DNA of 64,000 bases from Heterocephalus glaber (lineage: Eukaryota > Chordata > Mammalia > Rodentia > Bathyergidae), in contig NW_004624734.1 in assembly GCF_000247695.1 (NCBI RefSeq), positions 7,458,690 to 7,522,689 on the forward strand, written 5' to 3'. Position 1 is the stretch's first letter. Each line of letters starts with the position of its first letter. The position numbers and the translations under genes were made by a program. The notes under the pieces were generated by a model. That model did no database searches, was not told the DNA's origin, and saw nothing but the letters and a program-made list of their open reading frames with translations. This document shows positions 56,466 through 64,000 of this stretch, in pieces.

Positions 56466-57095
56466 AACTTTTTGTTTTTTCCAAGGGTGAGTTAGCACAT
56501 TACTCATAAAAGAAACAGTATCCCTTTTGTTTGTGCAGGGGTCTGTTTAATAACAGAAGAGCCTGTTGCAGTTACACGGGCAGCTTGGTGACAAAGCAGT
56601 GCCCTCATCTGTGGGGCTCGAGAGCTCCCGACCTACCGCCCTTCCAGTGCACCTCGATTTCCTCTCTTGATGGTCTTGCCTGTCGATCAGCTCCAGATTT
56701 TGGAGACTGTGGTGGGAAGACCCAGTGCCCAGATGTGTTCAGGTCCTCCAAGCAGCTCCTGGTGTCCCACAGAGTGGGACAGCTGCAGTCTCTTCTATCA
56801 CACCCTATTCTAAGACAGAGGAAAACTCTTACTAAGAGCAGGAAGGAACGAGAGGGGGCCCCGGATTAACCTTATTTAGAGGAGAGAATTAAGGCCCAAG
56901 GAGGAATTAGTGTGGCTGAAGCTACTGTGGAAACTGTGGTAGAATCCGAGCTAGAATCCGACAGCCCACTTTGGATACCACATAGCAGTTTGCAGCTGAT
57001 TAAATAATCAGAAGCACTTAGAGCTCCCTAAGCGGCAGTGCAGCAGCTGTGAGAGCGTCCTGGAAGGATTAAGTGTGAGCTTTGGAACCCATCTG
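56466..57095. other. Unassigned sequence
   Basis: 56870-56985 has MIR-like text ('AATTAAGGCCCAAGGAGGAATTAGTGTGGCTGAAG'). Otherwise nothing recognised. Confidence 0.4.
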
Positions 57096-57097
57096 GC

Positions 57098-57190
57098 TTC
57101 TCTCTCTGGCTCTCCTGCTTCCTAACCGTGATCTTGGATGTCATCTGACCTCTAGAGGCCTCAGTTGACTCGCCTGTAAAATGAGTACAA
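57098..57190 (+). repeat. MIR SINE fragment
   Basis: 'CTCTGGCTCTCCTGCTTCCTAACCGTGATCTTGGATGTCATCTGACCTCTAGAGGCCTCAGTTGACTCGCCTGTAAAATGAG' is a good MIR core match. Confidence 0.8.
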
Positions 57191-57696
57191 AAGAGTTCTA
57201 AGTTGTGTCACGAGGATGGACAACATAATGCAAATTAAAATCGCACCAAATACAACTGCCTGCCCCACACTGGCACCCATGCAGCTGGGTGTGGCCAGGC
57301 AGAGGCACAAAACCAAGCTGGTTAATCTCTCTGGGAACTTGCAACCCCAAGTTAGGCAGACTCTGGGGGCCACCCAGCCACCCTTCCTGCTTCCCTAATC
57401 CCTCCTTTCCCGGAGGACCAGCCTGAGTGTCCTCTCTCCCCAGCTGGCTCTCTGCTTGCATTTATTTTATTTTACTAGAACAAACGTGAACCAATCAGAA
57501 GAGAACTCTCAAACGTCCATCCAGGAATCCCATCAGTCTCTGTACATCCAATGCTCTGTGTTGCCTCTTGTTAAAGCAAAGGCCCAGAGCTCAGATCTGT
57601 GTAAAGAGGTAGGAGGTGGAGGCTCTTGCATAAAGCCACCAGCAGAAAAATGACACGGGAGCTTGCCACCAATCCATAGCACTGGCAGGAGCCAAA

Positions 57697-57739
57697 AATC
57701 ATCATCGTCATCATCATCATCATGATCATCATCATCACC
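57697..57739. repeat. (ATC)n microsatellite
   Basis: About 14 ATC/CAT units with two imperfections. Confidence 0.93.
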
Positions 57740-58535
57740 ACTTTCTAGGAATTATTAGCCTGTACCAAATTTTTTTGATCCTCACAAGGCACGGAAATCC
57801 TACTCAAATGCATTAACGTAAAATCTAGAGCAGGACAAGGTCAAAGACCATTCTGCAGCAACAGCTTCATAAGCCTCAGGGCATAGGAGCCCCACTGAAA
57901 CAACTCCTAGGAGACATGAGGTTGTGACCAAAAGTTACAAGCCACGTGAACAGATGAGCCACCTGGAGAGTAAGCAAGAAAATCAGCACCGCAAGAACCA
58001 AAGCAGGCAATAATCCAAATAATCTGAAGATGCTGTTTTAAAATACTATGCTGAATCACAATGGTAGAAATGGTCCAATCTGGATTCATTTCCTGCCAGA
58101 GGATCCAATAGGGTTAGAGACCAAGCAGACACTGATCATCAGAGCGTTTCTGGTCCAACTTCAGCGAGGAACCTTTGCACTGCTACAATTTTTGCACCCT
58201 ATTTTTCTTGAACTTTCTCTAAAATTTTTCATTGTTTTAATCTTTGATGTTTACCTTGTTCTTTAAACTTTCACAACTTTGCAACATCCAGAAAGAACTT
58301 TTATTATTTACCTATTTTCCTTCAAATTGGCTCCTTTTAAAATTTTTTCATTAATTTTAAGAGAAATAAAAATTATTTAGGAATCTGCACAAAATTAAAG
58401 GTTTGATATGCTATGTATGTTGTTTGCTTACATATTAGATTAAATATGTGATTATTACAATTTTCAAATACTATCCCTGAACTGAAAATAGCTCACACAC
58501 CAAGGTAGCATCAACTAAACTTTAAAAAATGCTGA
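57740..58535. other. Unassigned AT-rich sequence
   Basis: Short stretches read like old LINE or DNA-transposon debris but no family can be named. No exon recognised. Confidence 0.35.
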
Positions 58536-58612
58536 CCCAGGGCCAGGGATTTAGTTCAGTGGCATCGCACCTGCCTCAAAAGTGCAAGGTCCTGAGTTCA
58601 ATCCTCTATACT
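58536..58612 (+). repeat. ID SINE
   Basis: Plus-strand copy with GGATTTAGTTCAGTGGCATCG (A box) and GAGTTCAATCC (B box). The 3' end runs into a G-rich tail instead of A. Confidence 0.85.
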
Positions 58613-58639
58613 GGGGTGGGGTGGGGGGGGATGCTGGCC

Positions 58640-58760
58640 CAGAGTAACGCCTTTATTTCAAAGATAGGAAATTCAAACTTTGGCACATCGTAGAGCAAGT
58701 CCAGGACAGGGCCAGGACCAGAACCTGACACTGACTCTTGTGGGAGGGGTCTGGGCCCTG
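58640..58760 (+). repeat. MIR SINE fragment
   Basis: 'TTTATTTCAAAGATAGGAAATTCAAACTTTGGCACATCGTAGAGCAAGTCCAGGACAGGGCCAGGACCAGAACC' resembles a decayed MIR core. Weak. Confidence 0.4.
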
Positions 58761-59855
58761 TGTCTGCATCATGGCCCCATCGTTGTATTTTTCTCTTACA
58801 TAACTTCTAAATCTGTTTGCAAAAGTCAGAATTCTTTGTACATTTCCCAAGATAAACACATATGCGACCTTACAGAGAGGGGTCGCGACATCCACCAGAC
58901 ATTTATTACATCTCTGTAAATTAGACCCATGTTCCCACATCCTAATGAGGTAAGGAGCGAGTAGCAGACCTTCCCAGTGAACAGAGGGGACAGTCTGCCC
59001 CAGAGACATCAAAGCCTTGATATTGCTAAGGTCCCAGTTAACGAAGGAGCTCAAAGGGCTTCCTAACGGAGTCATTCCTAACACTTTGAAAGACATTAAA
59101 TTAAAGGGAGCGAGATTTCCTTTACCACCAAAGTATTTCTAATCTAGGGGCGAGCTGGAGCCCGTCTGCTTAAAACAACTGCCCTGCAAAAGAGAAGTTT
59201 AGGGCGTTTTTGAATTAAGCTTTCAACTTTCAGGTATCTGTGGGAGCAAAATGGCCAGCCCCGTTCACTCTTCACCGCCATCTTCAGGCCGCCACCTCTG
59301 CTGGCTTTCTGAACTTCGCACTTGGGAGCTCCCTTTCTGAACTCTGCACTTTGCACTTGCCTCCTCTCCAGGGAGGCACTCGAACCCCATGGAGATTCTC
59401 CCCAGCTCCTCCTTCCTGTGCCGAACACCCCGCCCCCGAACCCCAACCTGAGCACATGCACACGCACGCGATTTCCGCCTCCTCCACACCAATCAGACTC
59501 AAAGCCTCAGGGACCCCTGGCCGGGCTGCTAGCTGAGGATTCTTGAGCATCATCGTTCCCTTCTCTGAGACAAGAAGCAACTTGGGGAGAGATCTGTGGC
59601 ACAGCAAGCATCTGCTGTCAAGGCTTGGGGCACTGATCACCCCTTGAAGGGACAGCTACCCCCTGGCCTCAGTGGACATACAGGGGGGAGGTTGTCCCGA
59701 GAACCGGAAGCAGCGGTTGAAACAATGTTAGGTATTCGTATTATCGTGGACAAGTCTGTGTCCCCTTAAAGGAGACTCGGAAAACTTGACGACCCTCAAA
59801 ACTGCAAAAACTAACCTCTTAGTGAAAAAGGGCGGCTATGTGGGGTTCCCTACAA
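58761..59855. other. Unassigned sequence
   Basis: Nothing recognised. A 147-codon minus frame (58653-59096) overlaps the MIR fragment and has no domain. Confidence 0.4.
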
Positions 59856-59857
59856 TA

Positions 59858-60389
59858 CGAGGTGTGATCGAATCACGTGGTAAATATTTAAAATTTGTTA
59901 CAGGACAAGAAACATTGCCATCAAGCCCCCTCAAAATACCTGCCCGCAGCTTTGAACACACTAATCCCATTGCCTTAGCACTTTCTTTGGCAGCAGTTCT
60001 GGGGTCCTCTTTTGTGGGTGTCTTTAGTTACACTGTCATGGCTGCCTTGATGTTGATTCAAAATAGTTACCTGTAGCGGTCATCTTGACTTTGGAGAAGA
60101 GCAGGAAGTCTCACAGTGCCAGATCTGACGAATAAGGTGGATAAGGACTGTAATACAATTTTTATTTGACAGAAGTTTCCATAAATATTTTGAATCAATT
60201 CAGGATAACGAGGCAGCCTTCATGAAACAAGACTTCCAGAACTGCTTCAGAAAGTGGCAAGAACAATGGGATAAGTGTGTTTGAAGGGAGGGAGAGGATT
60301 TTGAGGGAGATTACAGTAATGGCAATGTGTTTTTCACTGTAATTATTTTTTAAATTTAAACTTTCACCATATCTTCTGATCACATCTCA
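59858..60389. mobile_element. Fold-back mariner-derived element, copy B (uninterrupted)
   Basis: The left end CGAGGTGTGATC abuts a TA (59856-59857). The right end is GATCACATCTCA followed by CA (decayed TA). The right arm (about 60187-60389) encodes the transposase C-terminus: DFQNCFRKWQEQWDKCV at 60230-60280, an in-frame stop, then EDFEGD near 60295-60312, and ends in the terminal repeat. The left arm (59858-60075), on the minus strand, repeats the same text (TTTTGAATCA ... AGGCAGCC ... CAGAACTGC ... GGGATTAGTGTGTTC ... TTTTGAGGGGG ... ATGGCAATG). The roughly 110-bp centre holds the minus-strand PYSSDLAL-stop-DFLLFSK motif, the third-Asp region of the mariner DDE domain. All frames are broken, so it is non-autonomous. 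Confidence 0.85.
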
Positions 60390-61125
60390 CAGTGGAGCTC
60401 AAGCGGAGGCCACCCAGAGGCCCCTGGGGTGCTCTTTCAGCCACCCCTGGGTTTCTGGCCCGGGGAAATTTGAATAGGGCCTGAGAATATGCCTTGCTAC
60501 CAGCTCCCTGATGACATCCAAGGACCATACTTCGAAATCCCCTTTCTATCAGTGGTCTTGCCTTCATGTTAAAATTTTTGGATGCAACTTTAAAAATACT
60601 CACTCATGCCTGACTCTAACCTCAAGGATTTCTGACTTAAAAGTCTGCCCAGGTGACCCTAAGGTGCTTCTAAGGGCTGCGACTGCTGTGTGAAGGGTAG
60701 TCCCACAGTGCGCCTCCTGTCTTCTCTGCCTGACAGAGTCCCTAAGGTGCATTTCCCGCCTCGAGTCTACAGCAGATTGTGCTCTGCTGTATTTGGGGAT
60801 AGGTGGCAGGCTTCCCCCCGCAGTCCCTGGCATCTGAGGAAGTCTTGATTTCCCTGAAATTACACCAGTGTTTCCTGGTAATTCTTTGATGATAGGTTTG
60901 TGCAGGTCAATGTGGCGGGCATAACTGTGCAGGAAGGGAGAGGAGAAAACAGAGCCCAGGCTGCCTGCTGTTCTGGAGGGTGCTGGGCTGGGCTGGGAAG
61001 CACTCTCATGGGAAGCCCCATGTGGCAGTGACTTTCGCAGTGTGAAACAGCAGGTTTGGGAGTAGCAGATGCAAGACTAAGACTCTGGAGTCCTGGATGT
61101 GTGCCTCAGGGTAGCACATGACCAC
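60390..61125. other. Unassigned sequence
   Basis: No element or exon recognised. Confidence 0.4.
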
Positions 61126-61129
61126 AAAC

Positions 61130-61385
61130 CTGACATCTTCAGACAACAGACATGTGCTCTCCCAGCCCTGGAGCACAGAAGTTCAAACTCAAGGTGCCAG
61201 CAGGGCCGCACTTCCTCTGAGGGTGCCCTGGGGGAGGGGGTGCTTCCTCACCTCTGCTGGCCTCTAGTGGCTTTGGGCAGGCTGTGGCTTGTGGCTACAT
61301 CATCCCTGCCCTGCCTGCATGGTCACAGGACCTCCTCTGTGCCGGGCTTCTCGTCTGCGTTTGGTAAGGACACTTGTCACTGAGT
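61130..61385 (-). repeat. MLT1-type MaLR LTR fragment
   Basis: 'AGAAGTTCAAACTCAAGGTGCCAGCAGGGCCGCACTTCCTCTGAGGGTGCC', 'CTGCATGGTCACAGGACCTCCTCTGTGCC' and 'TTTGGTAAGGACACTTGTCA' follow antisense MLT1. The rest is absent. Confidence 0.6.
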
Positions 61386-62504
61386 TCAGGAGCCACTCAG
61401 GCTCCTGAATTACTCTTAGTTCAGTCACAGCAGCAAAGGCCCTTTTGCTGAAGAGCGTCTCCTTCACAGAAACCTGGACACATATTTGGAGTGGAAGGCC
61501 CAGCCTACCTGTTATCACACTGCCTACCCACGGCCTCTGCACAGGAATGGCCTGCTCCATATTCCCACTCTTTCTTACCACCCGATGTGTCAGATTTCGG
61601 TCGCATCCTTGTTGGAGTGGATTATGGAGAGCCAGACAGATGAAATGCAAGGCAGGAGGAGAGCAGAAGGGGGCCAGGCCAGAAGCCACATGGGTCCCAC
61701 CTCAGAACCAACTCCCAAAGTGCCTGGGTAGCTGAGGGGGAGACACTCTGGCCTTCTAGGGAGGGTAAGTTGGTTGTTCCCACCCCTGAGTCTCCAGGTT
61801 AGCTGGAGGAGGAGGAAGCAGGCGAATGGGGGTGCAGGAGTCAGCAAAGCCATTCTGCCGTAAGGCTGAAGGTAGAAGGTGTCAGTCATTCCACAGAAAT
61901 ATTCCCTGAGATTTTGCAAGATTGTTGAAGATCATTGGTCTCTTCTAGGACCATACAATCAACTTGGGTGGTCTGTGAAAAAAGCTGAGGAAACTACCTC
62001 ACACCCTCCTGGGGCTCTTTGCTTCTTCTTTAAATAAGCAAACAAAGGCCCCATAAATCTGACATGCAGTCCTAAATTAGTGAGTATTTAAAGCTACAAC
62101 GATGCTGTTTCAGTAAATCCTAAAACGAAGGCTACGCCATGTCGGGAGGAAGTGGCCATGCCAGTCCCCAGCCACGTACAGTGTCCCATCAGGCTGCCAC
62201 TGGCTGGAAATCCATGTCCTCGGATCCTGGGGCTCAGTGGCTGGGAGTATTCAATGCCTGCCCAATGCCAGGCTGACACCCTTGTCTTGCAAGTGGAGCT
62301 GGGAAGATGGATTTCACCATCGAGACCAGGGCAGGCAGAAAGGACAGGTGAGCCAGGATCAGGAGATTCTGGTACAAAGAACTCACTGGGCAGGGTCCGT
62401 GCAGGGCAGGGTGGGGTCCAAGGTAGGGGTCTCAGGGCTATTGGAAGCTGTGTGCATGGTATGCTAAGGGCAGGGAAAAGCCTCTTAGGGACCTTAGCGA
62501 CATA
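61386..62504. other. Unassigned sequence
   Basis: 61510-61640 contains 'GTTATCACACTGCCTACCCACGG' and 'CCCATGTGTCAGATTTCGG'-like text of no clear family. Overlapping open frames to 189 codons (62094-62663 minus) run into the L1 fragment and are not genes. Confidence 0.4.
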
Positions 62505-63097
62505 ACCAGGTAGATGCTCTGGCAAGACTCCATGACACATAATGTGGAAGCAGAAAAAACTGATAAATTTCATAGCGTAGAAAGAAAAATTTGTGCATGG
62601 GAAAAAGTTTTTAAAAACAAGAATAACTTCGGAGAAATTATGAAGTTGGGGAAAATGTGCCACTCATGTCACAGAGAAAGGATGTTTCCAGAGAGCTCCT
62701 ATAAACCCATTAAGACTGAATGCTGAATGGAAAATTGAACAAAAGAGGTGAACAATTAGTTCACAATAAGAGAATAAAAATAGGTTTTAAATATATTAAA
62801 AGAGGCCCAAATGCAGTCTTGATAACAGAAATACACTTAAAAGTATGAGATTGTATCTTTATCTATTGAGTATGCAAAGGCCAAAAACTCTGTTCTTATA
62901 CATGGTAGGTGCATAAAGAAAGAGGGTGACCATTGTGAAGAGCAAAATTCGAGGTTCAAGGCACACACTCGGGACAGGAACTCCCTGCTGGGAACTTGTC
63001 CTGGAGCTACACTTGTGGACATGGGTTTTCCTATGTAACAGAGAAAGCTTGGAAGCAGCAGGAAGCCCACTAACAATGAGGTGATGGATAAAGAACA
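62505..63097 (+). repeat. L1 ORF2 3' fragment
   Basis: Sense L1 ORF2 text: 'AAAAACTGATAAATTTCATAGCGTAGAAAG', 'CATGGGAAAAAGTTTTT', 'GAAAATGTGCCACTCATGTCACAGAGAAAGG', 'AGAGAGCTCCTATAAACCCATTAAG', 'GAGATTGTATCTTTATCTATTGAGTATGCAAAGGCCAAAAACTC', 'CTTGTCCTGGAGCTACACTTGTGGACATGG', and 'AAGCCCACTAACAATGAGGTGATGGATAAAG'. It covers the reverse-transcriptase C-terminal region, is broken by stops, and has no 3' tail. Confidence 0.75.
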
Positions 63098-63217
63098 TGG
63101 TTATGGTTTGGAATATGTCCCACCAAATGGTAAGTTGAAGTCCTAATCCCAGAACTTCAGAATGTCACCTCACTCAGAAATAGATGAAATGGATGGCATT
63201 AAGATCAGATGGGGCAG

Positions 63218-63851
63218 GCCAGGGATTTAGCGCAGTGGTTCCGGGTGCCTGACTCAAAAGCGCAGGTGTAAGACCGAGGGCCTTACCAAACGCTCCGAGG
63301 AGCTGACTATAGTGAAGCACACCCAGGAATCCCAGCGGTGCCTTCAGAATGTAAGACCAAGAGCCTTACCAAACGCTCCAAGGAGCTGACTACAGCGAAG
63401 AACACCCGGGAAGGAACACACCGGACAAGTTGGAAAACAGACCTTTATTAGTCTGGCCAGACGGCACTCCCAAAGCAAAATAGCTTAGAGGGGCAGCTAG
63501 CTCAGAGTCCGAGGCTGTTTTTATAGGGGGTTGAGGGGGAAGTTAACATATAGAATTAAAGAAAAAGGGACAAAGGTTAGTGGTCGACTGTCACGTATTG
63601 ATGGTCAGCAGACATTTGCAGCTTGTTCTAACAATTGTGGTGCCCGGAACTGATGTTCCGGGCAAACAAGGAGTTGAGTAGTTTACTTTGGGACTTTAGG
63701 TCTGTTACAGACTTTTATCTAGTGTCCCAAAACTAACAAGCATCTTTATCCATTAACTCACATTTAATCACAATGGGGCTGGAGAAAAGGAACAAAGCTT
63801 ATGCAGTCCCACACAGGGTCCAGGAGTTCAATTCCCGGTACTGAAAAAAAA
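63218..63851 (+). repeat. ID SINE, split by an LTR
   Basis: The 5' half (GGCCAGGGATTTAGCGCAGTGG) lies at 63218-63266 and the 3' half (GGGTCCAGGAGTTCAATTCCCGGTACTG plus A tail) at 63818-63851. An exact 17-bp target-site duplication AAGATCAGATGGGGCAG flanks the whole unit (63201-63217 and 63852-63868), proving that one SINE was later split. Confidence 0.95.
63267..63813 (-). mobile_element. Solo ERV1-type LTR inside the ID SINE
   Basis: The 547-bp element has TG...CA ends (minus strand TGTGGGACTGCATAAGC ... GGTCTTACA) and an exact 4-bp target duplication CAGG (63263-63266 and 63814-63817), as expected for gammaretrovirus-like class I integrases. In minus orientation it has a TATA box CCTATAAAAACAG (about 63517-63529) and an AATAAAGGTCTG polyadenylation signal (about 63439-63450). 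The U5 contains an 83-bp duplication (unit starts at 63267 and 63350, about 85-90% identical). No internal proviral sequence is present. Clean ends and intact promoter signals indicate a relatively young insertion. Confidence 0.93.
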
Positions 63852-64000
63852 AAGATCAGATGGGGCAGAGTGGGTCCTTAATCCAATATGACTGTGGTCC
63901 TTCCAAGAAGAGGGTCAGTGACACTTGGGAGAATGCCATGCGGTGACCCGGGTACTGGGTGAGAAGGTGGCTGTGACAGTTAAGGGTGACGTCCACTTGA

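Larger units (their letters stand above)
63098..64000 (+). mobile_element. MLT1-type MaLR LTR, split by an ID SINE; runs off the window
   Basis: Left part: 'GGTTATGGTTTGGAATATGTCCCACCAAATGG', 'CTAATCCCAGAACTTCAGAATGTCACCTCACTCAGAAATAG'. Right part after the SINE: 'AGAGTGGGTCCTTAATCCAATATGACTGTGGTCCTTCCAAGAAGAGGGTCAG', 'GAGAATGCCATGCGGTGACCC'. Both belong to one plus-strand MLT1 LTR. Its 3' end lies outside the window. Confidence 0.8.

Noticed and set aside
59786..60076. 96-codon plus-strand open frame with a hydrophobic C-terminal part
   Set aside because: It is an antisense read through the left arm of the fold-back mariner. The transposase-related coding sense of this arm is on the minus strand.
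1..64000. CRISPR arrays, operons, prophage or bacterial defence genes
   Set aside because: The window has eukaryotic composition and SINE/LINE/LTR content. No regularly spaced direct repeats with unique spacers and no prokaryotic gene layout were found.

Overview
This window looks like non-coding nuclear DNA from a rodent, intergenic or deep intronic. The reasons are many tRNA-Ala-derived ID SINEs and 7SL-derived B1 SINEs, at least five B1+ID dimers of the B1-dID type, mammal-wide fossils (MIR, MER5-like hAT, MaLR LTRs, L1M, HAL1-like), long CA/GT microsatellites, CpG depletion outside a few islands, and no credible long open reading frame. The ID consensus (GCGCTTGCGCAGCAGGCGG core on the minus strand) and the B1-dID dimers point away from mouse and rat, toward a squirrel-related, beaver or hystricomorph (guinea pig or mole-rat like) lineage. 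I cannot fix the species. I recognise no protein-coding exon; the longest open frames are compositionally biased and match nothing I know.

Layout. 0-10 kb: MaLR LTR pieces, an L1 scrap, MER5A, MIR, a double ID insertion, an AT-rich candidate enhancer near 6.0-6.3 kb, and a HAL1/L1-like element split by an MLT1 LTR (8.1-9.8 kb). 10-20 kb: B1, a CpG-rich block (11.1-11.9 kb), B1-dID dimers, a CA microsatellite, L1-like and hAT fossils, and an MLT1 LTR carrying a 5S rRNA pseudogene (17.5-17.6 kb). 20-31 kb: MaLR and ERV1-type LTRs, IDs, a minus-strand L1M 3' end, and two candidate conserved elements (27.7-28.1 and 29.6-30.3 kb, the second running into a CpG island). A pyrimidine microsatellite is broken by a 280-base assembly gap (30935-31214). 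31-48 kb: GC-rich unique sequence with scattered B1-dID, LTR, L1M and MIR copies, a short hairpin with homeodomain-like arms, and a CpG-retaining element at 48.0-48.2 kb. 48-64 kb: two copies of an inverted (fold-back) mariner-derived element (50878-51479 and 59858-60389), ID and B1-dID SINEs, an L1 ORF2 fragment, and a three-level nest at the right edge (solo LTR inside an ID SINE inside an MLT1 LTR).

The most unusual object is the fold-back mariner. In both copies the left arm is the reverse complement of the mariner 3' end (transposase C-terminus plus terminal repeat) and the right arm is the same 3' end in normal orientation. Two independent loci with the same head-to-head structure suggest a non-autonomous family that spread in this form. 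Family names below are from memory of consensus sequences and were not checked against Dfam or Repbase.
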